Assembly: GCA_036496385.1 (NCBI GenBank)
Contig: DASXLD010000092.1
Location: 53,880 to 117,879 of the forward strand
Length of the DNA: 64,000 nucleotides
Reading direction: 5' to 3'
Source: Schlegelella_A sp036496385
GTDB lineage: Bacteria > Pseudomonadota > Gammaproteobacteria > Burkholderiales > Burkholderiaceae_C
Within the stretch, counting starts at the first letter, position 1, and the number at the start of each line of letters is the position of its first letter. The position numbers and the translations under genes are program-made. The notes beneath the pieces are model-generated. The model saw only the letters and a program-made list of their open reading frames with translations, did not search any database and was not told the DNA's origin. Below, piece after piece: positions 26,897 to 37,540 of this stretch.

Positions 26897-29800
26897 TCAG
26901 CTCGTGGCCTTGCGCAAAGCCGCAATGTCACGGCCCGGCTGCGAGTCGGCGCTCGACCCCATCGCCCTTGCGATCGCCTCCGCTTCGGCAAGCGCCGCGC
27001 GTGCTTCGTCGACCTGCCCGAGCGCCATCTCGATCGTGCCGCGAACGCAGAGGAGCTTGCAGAGCTCCTCGCGGTCGGCGATTTCGCGAAGCACCTCTTC
27101 GCCCGCTCGCACCGAAGCGATCGCTTCGTCAGCGTGTCCTTCGCTCATCAAGACCGGGCCCATGGCGCCGCGAACGACGCCCTCGAGACGACGGTAGCCG
27201 GCGTTGCACGCGATCGACAGTGCGAGCTCGAATAGTGCCCGCGCTTCCTGGAACCGACCCTCTTCGAAGGCGAGCTGGCCGAGACGGCTCAGCGCGATGC
27301 CCTCGCTGCGAGGGTCGTTGGCCTCGCGCGCCAGCGTCAGCGCCGCCTCGTAATCGCGTCTTGCTTCCGTCGTGCGGTCTTGCGTGTGCCAAAGAATTCC
27401 GCGGCTGAGAAGAAGAAAGCTTTGATGGCGGCGATTGCCGACGTCGCGCGAGATCACGAGCGCGCGCTCGTAGCAGTCGTGCGCTTCCGCAGTCTGCCCT
27501 TGCATCAGCCACACCGGACCGAGGTTGCCCAGCGCGATCGCTTCGAGGCGGCGGTTGCCGACCTCGCGGTGAATCGCGAGCGCGGCGGTGAGGTGCATGC
27601 GCGCGGCGTCGACATCGCCCTGCTCGCTCGCAAGCTGCGCCAGATTCGCGCGGACAGTGCCCTCGAGGCCGACGTCGCCGACTTCGCGCGCGATTGCCAA
27701 GGCCGCGCTGAGATCGCCGCGCGCCGCGTCGGCCTCGCCGGCCTCGCTATGGAGGAGGCCGAGGCTGCCGAGCACCACGCCTTCGTGAACCCGGTCCTCC
27801 GTCTTCCGGGCGATCGCAAGCGCCGCGGCGAAGTGCTCGCGCGCCTGGTGGCTTCGGCCTTGCTCTCGATCGAGCAGGCCGAGACTCGAGCGGACGTCGC
27901 CTTCGGACATGCGATCGCCGACCGTTCGAGCGATGGCGAGCGCCGCGTCGAAGTGCTCCTTCGCCTGCGCGCTGCGCGATTGCTCGCGATCGATCTGGCC
28001 GAGCCTGGCGAGCGTGCGCCCTTCGCGCTTCGCGTCGCCAGACGTGCGCGCGATGGCCAGCGCGGCCTCGAGCCACGCCTTCGCCTCGTCCATCCGGCCA
28101 CTGCGCCGCAGTGCCTGAGCGAGCGTCACGGCGGCGGGCGCGCGATCGCTGTCCGGGAGACCGGCGAGCGCCAGCACCTGTTCCCCGAGTGCGGCGCCGA
28201 GCGCGTACGGGCCGTGCAGCGCCAGGACTTCCCAGGCCGCGCGATAAGCCGCGACGGCGGTAGCGCCGTCGCCGCGGACGAGGGCGCGACGACACGCCGC
28301 GACGAGATTGTCGAGCTCGAGAGTGAGCACCCGGCGGTGCTTGACGCCGCCGGCCCGGCAGAGTCCCTCGAGTGCCGCTTCGGTGCCGAAGCCTGCAAAG
28401 TGGCGTCCATGCCGCGCTTCGGCGGCGCGCGAGTCGGCCGCGCCCAGGGCGTGCAGCTTGTCCGCTGCGTATTCGCGGATGCTCAGGTACATCCCGAAGA
28501 AGGGCTCGTCGACGTCGTAGCGACTTTGTGTCGCCGGCACCCACGTGCGCAGGAAGCTCTTGTCCGACAGCGCCTGCACGACGTCCATCGCCGGAGGGGT
28601 GTTCGGCCATGCGGAGAGATCGATCACCGTCTCCGCCGCCTCGAGCGTGAAGCCGCCCTCGAACACCGAGCATTGCGCGAGGGCGCCCTGCTCCCACGGG
28701 GTGAGGAGCTCCCATGACCAGTCGATCGCCGCGCGCAACGTCGCCTGGCGCGCGGCTGCACCGCGCGCACCGGCAAGGAGGGCGAAGCGATCGCGCATCC
28801 GCACGACGAGCTGCGAGGGCGACAGCAAGCGCGCGCGCGCGGCGGCGAGCTCGATCGCCAGCGGCAGACCGTCGAGCAAGCGGACGACTTCCGCCACCGC
28901 CGCCTGATTGGCCTCGTTGATCGCGAAATCCGGTCGCTGCGCGCGCGTGCGCATGACGAAGAGCTCGATGCCATCGTCTTGCACCGACAACGGCTCGACC
29001 GGAAAGACGGCCTCGCCGGCGATGTGGAGGCGCTCGCGGCTCGTGACGATGAACGTGGCGTCGGGCGCGCGGTCGAGCCAGCGTCCCACCGTCGTCGCGG
29101 CGTGCTCCGCCACCTGCTCGAAGTTGTCGAGGATGACCAGACAACGGTCGCGCCCGGCGATTGCATTGCCGAGCTGCGCGACCGGTTCGTCGGTGCCCGG
29201 CGGCACCTCGAGCGCCGAAGCGACGGCAAAGAGGATCCCCGCCTCGGATCGTGCGTCCGAGAGGTCGCAGAAGTACACCCCTCCCGGCCATTCGCCCAGC
29301 CACGTCCAGGCGTAGCGGCGCACCAGCCGGGTCTTGCCCATGCCACCGGGACCGAGCACGGTGACGAGGCGCGTGCCGCCATCGACTAGCGCGGCGAGAT
29401 CGCGCAATTCCGCCGCCCGTCCGACGAACGCATCGCGTTCGGCGGGCAGGTTGTGGCGAACGTCGCGCAAAGGCAGCCACGCGTCGCCCGCGCGCACTAC
29501 GCGATACGCTTTCTCCACGTCGGCGGGGGGCTGGAACGCCGACGCTCCGCGGACCCCGAGCTCGAGAAGCTCGACCGGCTGGTCGATGCCTTTCAGGCGG
29601 TAGTGGCCGTGCGAACGCAGCTCGGTGCCGTCGGGAACGGAGTCGCCGAGCGCGTCGCGCATCTTCGTCGTGACCAGCGTCTGGCCGCCGCGCGCAAGGC
29701 TCATCACGCGCGCGGTCACGGCCTTGGCAAGCCCTTCGGCATCGAGCGGCTTGGCGCCTCGCGCGATGTCCTGGGGCGCGTTCTCGCGCTCGATCAAGCG

Positions 29801-30112
29801 GCCGGCGTGGATGCCCACCCGCGCGCGGAGCGCGAGCTCGGCGAGCGCGGCGTGATAGTCGCGGGCGAACGATGCCGCCGGGTCGGCGCGCTCGAACAGC
29901 ACGAAGAAGCCATCCGTGTGGTCGATCTCGCGGCCGTCGTGTCGCGCCATGAGCTCGCGTGCCCGCCGGTCGTGCTCGACCCACAGCGCGGATGCGCGGG
30001 CGTCGCCGAGCCGCTCGCTCAGCGCCGTGCTGTCGACGAGGTCGGTGAAGACCAGCACACGCTCGGATTCCGAGGCGACGCGACGAGCGGTCTTTCCGCC
30101 TGATTCCGCCAT
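26897..30112 (-). CDS. Cyclase-like / STAND ATPase / TPR signalling protein
   Basis: 1071 residues. Residues about 17-190 are a class III nucleotide cyclase domain; the first metal Asp is in VFTDLVDST. The motif normally KHTGDG is DHTDG here: the substrate-recognising Lys is Asp and one Gly is missing. The transition-state Asn before the conserved Arg (NRAAR) is Ala (AVTAR). The centre is a NACHT/NB-ARC-like ATPase with Walker A GPGGMGKT, Walker B LVILDNFEQ and GLPLAIELAAAR. The C-terminal 400 residues hold about ten 40-residue TPR-like units ending in ALAIAR-type helices. It resembles AfsR/LAL-type sensors but lacks a DNA-binding domain. Cyclase activity is doubtful; the domain may be regulatory. 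Confidence 0.9.
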   Translation of the reverse strand: MAESGGKTARRVASESERVLVFTDLVDSTALSERLGDARASALWVEHDRRARELMARHDGREIDHTDGFFVLFERADPAASFARDYHAALAELALRARVGIHAGRLIERENAPQDIARGAKPLDAEGLAKAVTARVMSLARGGQTLVTTKMRDALGDSVPDGTELRSHGHYRLKGIDQPVELLELGVRGASAFQPPADVEKAYRVVRAGDAWLPLRDVRHNLPAERDAFVGRAAELRDLAALVDGGTRLVTVLGPGGMGKTRLVRRYAWTWLGEWPGGVYFCDLSDARSEAGILFAVASALEVPPGTDEPVAQLGNAIAGRDRCLVILDNFEQVAEHAATTVGRWLDRAPDATFIVTSRERLHIAGEAVFPVEPLSVQDDGIELFVMRTRAQRPDFAINEANQAAVAEVVRLLDGLPLAIELAAARARLLSPSQLVVRMRDRFALLAGARGAAARQATLRAAIDWSWELLTPWEQGALAQCSVFEGGFTLEAAETVIDLSAWPNTPPAMDVVQALSDKSFLRTWVPATQSRYDVDEPFFGMYLSIREYAADKLHALGAADSRAAEARHGRHFAGFGTEAALEGLCRAGGVKHRRVLTLELDNLVAACRRALVRGDGATAVAAYRAAWEVLALHGPYALGAALGEQVLALAGLPDSDRAPAAVTLAQALRRSGRMDEAKAWLEAALAIARTSGDAKREGRTLARLGQIDREQSRSAQAKEHFDAALAIARTVGDRMSEGDVRSSLGLLDREQGRSHQAREHFAAALAIARKTEDRVHEGVVLGSLGLLHSEAGEADAARGDLSAALAIAREVGDVGLEGTVRANLAQLASEQGDVDAARMHLTAALAIHREVGNRRLEAIALGNLGPVWLMQGQTAEAHDCYERALVISRDVGNRRHQSFLLLSRGILWHTQDRTTEARRDYEAALTLAREANDPRSEGIALSRLGQLAFEEGRFQEARALFELALSIACNAGYRRLEGVVRGAMGPVLMSEGHADEAIASVRAGEEVLREIADREELCKLLCVRGTIEMALGQVDEARAALAEAEAIARAMGSSADSQPGRDIAALRKATS

Positions 30113-30219
30113 GGCTTGTGGCGCGCGGCGATGTCGGAGGGACGCGCCGTCGCGGCGCCGCGATTATTGACGAAGCGCTGCGCGGCGCCACGAGGGTCTG
30201 TGTGGGCGGGAGCCCGGCC

Positions 30220-31050
30220 TCAGCTGAGCTTCGCCTCCACGGCGCGGGCGCGTTCGACGAGCCGCGGCGCAGAGGCGCGCTCGGCCCACGCCGCGAAGCC
30301 CGCGGTCGGTCCTCGCCAGCGCAGCGTCTCCGGATCAAGAAACAGCTCGGCATCGGTGCGCAGCGTCGCGAGTCGTTTGAAGAGGAGCGCTTCGTCGCGG
30401 CGCTCGCCGAGCACCGACGCCGGGAACGACTCGATCGGGCCGTGCCGGTTCAGCAGCCGCGCGGCGCCGACCGCGCCGATCCCGGCGATACCCGGATAGC
30501 CGTCGGCGACGTCGCCGACGAGCGCCAGCCAGTCGGGGATCAGGCTCGGCTCGACGCCGAACTTCGCGCGCACGCCGGCGGCGTCGCGCACCGCCTTGCC
30601 GCGCCGATCGACCTGGACGACGCGATCGGCGACGACGCACTGCGCGAGGTCCTTGTCGGGCGTCCAGATGCAGACCTTGTCGACGCCGGCATCGCTGTCC
30701 GCGATGCGCGCCGCGGAGGCGAGGGCGTCGTCGGCCTCGAGCTCGACCATCGGCCAGACGACGACGCCCATCGCGACGAGCGCCTCCTCGAGCGGATGGA
30801 ATTGCGCGTGCAGTACCGGCTCGATGCCGGCGCCCGTCTTGTAGCCCGGCCAGAGGTCGTTGCGGAACGACTCGACGACATGATCGGTGGCGACGCCGAG
30901 ATGCGTCTCGCCCTGCTCGAGCATCTGCAGCACCGACTGCAGGACGCCGACGACGGCGCCGAGCGGCCGGTCCTCGCCCTTGTGGAAGCGACGCAGGCCG
31001 AAGAAGTGCCGGAACAGCTCGTAGGTGCCGTCGACGAGGTGAACGATCAT
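30220..31050 (-). CDS. 5'-3' exonuclease / flap endonuclease-like protein
   Basis: 276 residues starting MIVHLVDGTYELFRHFFG; open sequence upstream of this Met is not coding in character. Metal-binding acidic clusters of the PolI N-terminal/FEN family are in place: VDGT at the start, ELEADDALASAA, WTPDKDLAQ and GDVADGYPGIAGIGAVGAARLL, the last forming the helix-three-turn-helix that grips DNA. It probably removes RNA primers or flaps as a stand-alone nuclease, separate from DNA polymerase I. It follows the secreted-protein gene by 25 bases on the same strand and may be co-transcribed with msrB-msrA. Confidence 0.9.
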   Translation of the reverse strand: MIVHLVDGTYELFRHFFGLRRFHKGEDRPLGAVVGVLQSVLQMLEQGETHLGVATDHVVESFRNDLWPGYKTGAGIEPVLHAQFHPLEEALVAMGVVVWPMVELEADDALASAARIADSDAGVDKVCIWTPDKDLAQCVVADRVVQVDRRGKAVRDAAGVRAKFGVEPSLIPDWLALVGDVADGYPGIAGIGAVGAARLLNRHGPIESFPASVLGERRDEALLFKRLATLRTDAELFLDPETLRWRGPTAGFAAWAERASAPRLVERARAVEAKLS

Positions 31051-31075
31051 GGCGCGCGGCGGCCTGCGCGCCGTG

Positions 31076-31717
31076 CTAGCTCTTCGGCGCGGGCGACGCC
31101 GACCGCGGCACGAACGCGCCGAGCGAGCCCGGCGCCGCGCCCTCCCAGAGCTTGCGGAGGTGCTCGCGTTGTTCGCCGTATTTGTCGACGATGCCGGTGA
31201 TCTCCTGCTCGACGCCGCGGAACACATCGCGCAATGCGTTCAGCGACGCATCGTTCGCGTCGACGTCGCGCTGCAGGTCGCGCGGCAACGAACCGGCCTT
31301 GTAGAACTCCGCCTTTTCGTTCAGCGTCTTGCGCTGGCGAAGCAGATCGCCGAGACGCTCGTTCGGAATGCGCAGCTTGACGATCACGCTTTCGAGCTCG
31401 GCCGCTTCGGCCCTGCGGTGCGAGGCTTCATCGGGATAGCGTTCCAGCCAGCGCCGATCCTCGCGCACCGCCACCCGCTGGCAATCGTCGACGAGCGTCT
31501 TCAGCTGCACATACGCGTCGCAGGCAATGACTTCGGCGGTCGACAGGCGTGCCACCGGCACGCAGACGGGGACGGCCTGTGCTCTTAGCCTGGCCGCCGC
31601 GATGGCGCAATCCGAGCCGTCGGCGAACGCCGCTCCGCCAGCCGACGCGAGGGCAACGACCGCGACGCCGCCGGCAACGCGGCGCCGTGCCGGGGTTCGC
31701 CGTCGCTCGGTCGCCAT
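31076..31717 (-). CDS. Secreted protein of unknown function with helical core
   Basis: 213 residues from MATERRRTPARRR. The basic start and hydrophobic run VAGGVAVVALASAGGAAFA form a Sec signal peptide with cleavage after AFA. The mature part has four Cys residues in its first 50 residues, possibly two disulfides, then a charged, probably coiled-coil region (SHRRAEAAELESVIVKL and following). No family recognised. It sits between msrA (50 bases upstream) and the exonuclease gene (25 bases downstream); a periplasmic redox link with the methionine sulfoxide reductases is only a guess. Confidence 0.78.
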   Translation of the reverse strand: MATERRRTPARRRVAGGVAVVALASAGGAAFADGSDCAIAAARLRAQAVPVCVPVARLSTAEVIACDAYVQLKTLVDDCQRVAVREDRRWLERYPDEASHRRAEAAELESVIVKLRIPNERLGDLLRQRKTLNEKAEFYKAGSLPRDLQRDVDANDASLNALRDVFRGVEQEITGIVDKYGEQREHLRKLWEGAAPGSLGAFVPRSASPAPKS

Positions 31718-31767
31718 GCCGCAACGATAACGTCGCGGCAGCACCGCCCCGCGATCGTCGCGAGTCG

Positions 31768-32298
31768 CTAGTGCTCGGCGGCGTGCTTTGCCCGAACCGG
31801 CAGGCGCCAGCCCGGGCGCACGTAGTGGCAGGTGTAGCCGTTCGGATACTTCTCGAGGTAGTCCTGGTGCTCGGGCTCGGCTTCCCAGAACGGGCCTGCC
31901 GGCGCCAGCTCGGTCACGGCCTTGCCTGGCCACAGGCCCGACGCGTTGACGTCGGCGATCGTGTCTTCGGCGATCCGCTTCTGCTCGTCGCTCGTGAAAT
32001 AGATCGCCGAGCGGTAGCTGAGGCCGCGGTCGTTGCCCTGGCGGTTCTTCGTCGTCGGGTCGTGGATCTGGAAGAAGAACTCGAGCAGCCGACGGTACGA
32101 GAGCCGCTTCGGGTCGAACACGATCTCGATCGCTTCGGCGTGCGTGCCGTGGTTGCGATAGGTCGCGTTCGCCACGTCGCCGCCGCTGTAGCCGACCCGC
32201 GTCGAGACGACGCCGTCCATCTTGCGGATCAGGTCCTGCACGCCCCAGAAGCAGCCGCCGGCGAGGACGGCGCGCTCGCTGTTCGCATTGCTGCTCAT
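31768..32298 (-). CDS. msrA: Peptide-methionine (S)-S-oxide reductase
   Basis: 176 residues. The catalytic motif GGCFWG puts the nucleophile at Cys16, and a resolving Cys lies in GYTCHYVRPGW near the C-terminus. It reduces the S form of methionine sulfoxide in proteins using thioredoxin. The start overlaps the msrB stop by four bases (ATGA). There is no signal peptide, so it is cytoplasmic. Confidence 0.97.
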   Translation of the reverse strand: MSSNANSERAVLAGGCFWGVQDLIRKMDGVVSTRVGYSGGDVANATYRNHGTHAEAIEIVFDPKRLSYRRLLEFFFQIHDPTTKNRQGNDRGLSYRSAIYFTSDEQKRIAEDTIADVNASGLWPGKAVTELAPAGPFWEAEPEHQDYLEKYPNGYTCHYVRPGWRLPVRAKHAAEH

Positions 32299-32744
32299 CG
32301 CACTTCCTCCACCTGGTCGAGATACGCGCCGTAGCCCTCGCGCTCCATGTCGTCGCGATGGATGAAGCGCAGCGACGCCGAGTTGATGCAGTAGCGCAAG
32401 CCGCCGCGATCGCGAGGCCCGTCGTTGAAGACGTGGCCGAGGTGGCTGTCGCCGTGCGCCGAGCGCACCTCGGTCCGGACCATCCCGTACGACGCGTCCT
32501 TCAGCTCGTTGACGTTCGTCGGCTCGATCGGCTTGGTGAAGCTCGGCCAGCCGCAGCCCGACTCGAACTTGTCGGCCGACGCGAACAGCGGCTCGCCCGA
32601 GACGATGTCGACGTAGATGCCGGGCTCGTGGTTGTCGAGGTATTCGCCGCTGCCGGCGCGCTCGGTCGCGCTCTCCTGCGTGACGCGATACTGCTCGGGC
32701 GTCAGGCTGGCGACGGCTTCGGGGGTCTTGCGATACATGGCCAT
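32295..32744 (-). CDS. msrB: Peptide-methionine (R)-S-oxide reductase
   Basis: 149 residues, start supported by GGAG six bases upstream. The catalytic Cys is Cys119 in RYCINSAS; Cys64 (ESGCGWPSF) is the likely resolving Cys. The paired CxxC zinc ligands of many MsrB proteins are absent, so this is the zinc-free form. It handles the R stereoisomer that MsrA cannot. First gene of the msrB-msrA unit. Confidence 0.97.
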   Translation of the reverse strand: MAMYRKTPEAVASLTPEQYRVTQESATERAGSGEYLDNHEPGIYVDIVSGEPLFASADKFESGCGWPSFTKPIEPTNVNELKDASYGMVRTEVRSAHGDSHLGHVFNDGPRDRGGLRYCINSASLRFIHRDDMEREGYGAYLDQVEEVR

Positions 32745-32888
32745 GGCGTCTCCGTGTCGAGCCCGGCTGTCGCGCCGGCTCGGCCAAAGCTTACGCCGGG
32801 CATCGCTTGCCCGTCGGGGAGCCTCGGAGTCGCCTTGCCGAGCGTCGCCCGGCCGGCGCCGCCGTCGGGCCGCCCGACTCCCGCCGCT

Positions 32889-33326
32889 TCAGCAGCTCAG
32901 CTTCATCGACTCGATGCGGCCGCCGAAGCCGAGCTTTTCGCTCAGCCCCGGCTCGCGGCTGTCGGGGGTGAAGCCGACCCAGCGCGCCGACAGGAACTGC
33001 TTCTCGTACAGCGTCAGCGTCGCGCGGGGGCCGGTGACGACACTCCTGATGTCGCGCTTCAGCTGCTTCGCGCTGCCGTTGTCGAGCGTCTGCAGCTCGA
33101 CCGGCCCGATCAGCGTCAGCGAGTCGCCGTTGAAGTCGCGCTCGTCGTAGAACGACGCCCAGCAGCCGCTTCGCATCTGCTCGGTGGCGCCGCGGGTCGG
33201 CAGGATGACGACGGCGCTGTCGACGTCGGCCGACGCAGCCGATCGCGACCCGCTCGTCGACGAGCACGCGGCGAGCGAAGCGAGGGCCGCGGCGCACAGC
33301 AAGAGGGTGGACAGGCGCTCGCTCAT
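32889..33326 (-). CDS. Lipoprotein with beta/gamma-crystallin-like motif
   Basis: 145 residues. Signal peptide with lipobox SLAAC, then a Ser/Ala-rich linker. The mature domain contains CWASFYDERDFNGDSL, which matches the Greek-key crystallin pattern (aromatic, then FxGxSxxL), and a second half around LTLYEKQFLSARWVGFTPD. Such lipoproteins are thought to strengthen or sense the envelope, and some bind calcium. Divergent from the PEBP-like gene across a 144-base gap. Confidence 0.8.
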   Translation of the reverse strand: MSERLSTLLLCAAALASLAACSSTSGSRSAASADVDSAVVILPTRGATEQMRSGCWASFYDERDFNGDSLTLIGPVELQTLDNGSAKQLKRDIRSVVTGPRATLTLYEKQFLSARWVGFTPDSREPGLSEKLGFGGRIESMKLSC

Positions 33327-33470
33327 GGGCTTCTCGTGGGCAGCCGAAGGTGCGGGGTCCAGGGCGATCGGCGTGCCCGGCGCCTTGCCGCACGGCCGGG
33401 AACGCGACGAATGGCACGCCGCTGCCGTGCTGATGCATCATCCGTCTCCCCACGAACGAGGAGACTTTCC

Positions 33471-34028
33471 ATGCACAAGATCGCTGTCGCGGCGCTGATG
33501 GCGTCGTCCGCCTGTTTCGCCCACGCCGCCGGCTTCACGCTCGGCAGCCCGACGATCAAGCCGGGCGCGATGCTGACCGACGCGCAGGTCTTCAAGGGCT
33601 TCGGCTGCGAGGGCAAGAACATCTCGCCGGCGCTGAAGTGGAGCGGCGCGCCGAGCGCGACGAAGAGCTACGCGGTCACCGTCTACGACCCCGACGCGCC
33701 GACCGGCTCGGGCTGGTGGCATTGGGTCGTCTACAACATCCCGGCGACGGCGACCGAGCTTCCGGAGGGCGCCGGCGCGACCGACGGCAAGGGCGCGTTG
33801 CCCGCGGGCGCCGTGCAGGGCAAGACCGACTTCGGCAGCGCCGGCTTCGGCGGCGCGTGTCCGCCGGCGGGCGACAAGCCGCACCGCTATATCTTCACCG
33901 TCTACGCACTGAAGACCGACAAGATCGACGTGCCGGCAGACGCGAGCGCGGCGCTGGTCGGCTTCATGATCAACGCCAACAAGCTCGCCAAGGCGACCTT
34001 CGAAGCGAAATACGGCCGCATGAAGTAG
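33471..34028 (+). CDS. Periplasmic YbhB/YbcL-family (PEBP/RKIP-like) protein
   Basis: 185 residues; GGAG lies seven bases before the ATG. The signal peptide is MHKIAVAALMASSACFAHAA. The PEBP anion pocket is visible as YDPDAPTGSGWWHWV and later HRYIFTVYAL; Cys44, in FKGFGCEGKN, and Cys122 or so may pair. The family binds phospholipid-like or small anionic ligands; the bacterial role is unclear. Single-gene unit. Confidence 0.93.
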   Translation: MHKIAVAALMASSACFAHAAGFTLGSPTIKPGAMLTDAQVFKGFGCEGKNISPALKWSGAPSATKSYAVTVYDPDAPTGSGWWHWVVYNIPATATELPEGAGATDGKGALPAGAVQGKTDFGSAGFGGACPPAGDKPHRYIFTVYALKTDKIDVPADASAALVGFMINANKLAKATFEAKYGRMK

Positions 34029-34055
34029 CGGCGTGCGAGCCGCGGCGGCGTCCGC

Positions 34056-34421
34056 TCAGGGCGCCTGGCGGCCGCCACCGTCGCCGGCGTCGCCGTGGCG
34101 CAGCAACAGCGTCATCAGCGCCGCCGAGTCGACGCGGGCGCTGATCGAATAGGGCTGGCCGGCGGGCAGGACGACGAGCTGGCCGGGGCCGAGGCGGCGC
34201 GCACCGCCCGGCATCTGGATCTCGACATCGCCCTCGAGGCAATGGATCATGCACTCGTCGTCGACGTGGTGCTCGGCGATGTCTCGCCGCGCCGGCAGGA
34301 CGAGGTGAAGCAGCTGCAGGCGATCGGTCTTCAGCAGGCTGGTGCTGACGGCGTCGTGCAGCGCCGCGCCGAGCGGGCGGATGTCGATGACGTCGAGCAG
34401 GCGGGCATGCGGCAGGGCCAT
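34056..34421 (-). CDS. Small cupin-domain protein
   Basis: 121 residues from MALPHARLLDV, with GGAGA seven bases upstream. One cupin barrel: EHHVDDECMIHCLEGDVEIQ holds two of the metal-binding His (HH) and an acidic residue, and GPGQLVVLPAGQPYS is the second motif. The final His of cupin motif 2 is not obvious. It may be a sensor or small-molecule binding protein. Divergent from hsp20. Confidence 0.85.
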   Translation of the reverse strand: MALPHARLLDVIDIRPLGAALHDAVSTSLLKTDRLQLLHLVLPARRDIAEHHVDDECMIHCLEGDVEIQMPGGARRLGPGQLVVLPAGQPYSISARVDSAALMTLLLRHGDAGDGGGRQAP

Positions 34422-34501
34422 GGCGTTCTCCAGCGCGTCAGGAGCAAGGCCGGTGCCTGCGCGCCGCCGCCGGCCTCCCGATTGCTCCGCGGTCGGGCGG
34501 G

Positions 34502-34530
34502 CTTGCGTTTTTCGGATTCGCCGATATCTA
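34502..34530 (+). promoter_or_regulatory. Heat-shock-like (sigma-32 type) promoter before hsp20-lon
   Basis: CTTGCGT at 34502-34508 and CCGATATCTA at 34521-34530, 12 bases apart, fit the sigma-32 pattern CTTGAAA/CCCCATNT. Transcription from here would start only a few bases before the ATG at 34543, which favours the in-frame ATG at 34573 (preceded by GAGGA) as the Hsp20 start. Confidence 0.45.
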
Positions 34531-34542
34531 CCCGCTCTGCCC

Positions 34543-34955
34543 ATGACGATACGACACGATCCCGAGGACCGGATGTGGTCGCAGGCCTGCGAGCTGATCG
34601 CCGAGGCCGAGCGGCTGCATCGCCAGTTCTTCCGCCTCGCCGCCGTCGCCGACTCGCCGGCGTGGGAACCCCCGATCGACGTTCTCGAGGACGAGCGCGA
34701 AGTCGTCGTCGTCGTCGCGATGCCGGGCATCGACGGCGAGCGCGTGCAGGTCGCGCACGAGGCGGGAGCGCTCGTCGTCCGGGGCTTTCGGCCGCTGCCG
34801 TTCCAAGGCGGCCGCTTTCGCATTCGTCAGCTCGAGATCCCGTACGGCACCTTCGAGCGACGCATCGCGTTGCCACCCGGCCGCTTCGAGGTCGGACGGC
34901 CCGAGATCGTGAAGGGATGCCTGATGCTGCGGCTGCGCAAGAGCGCGGTCGCCCG

Positions 34956-34959
<4 letters not shown>
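34543..34959 (+). CDS. Small heat-shock protein, Hsp20 family
   Basis: 138 residues (128 if the ATG at 34573 is used, which has the better ribosome site). The alpha-crystallin domain runs from PPIDVLEDEREVVVVVAMPG to the C-terminus and includes the strand IPYGTFERRIALPPG typical of the bacterial class. The C-terminal I-x-I tail that locks oligomers is missing. It holds unfolding proteins for refolding or degradation. Its stop overlaps the start of lon (ATGA), so chaperone and protease are made together. Confidence 0.92.
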
Positions 34960-37439
<2,480 letters not shown>

Positions 37440-37540
37440 ATCGCGGCAGCGCCTTTGCGCGCGCCGCGCGAGTGCGTGCGTGTCTCGCGCTAAGCTCGCG
37501 CGATCTCTGCTCCGGGCAGCGGTCTCGCTGCGCGACTGCC

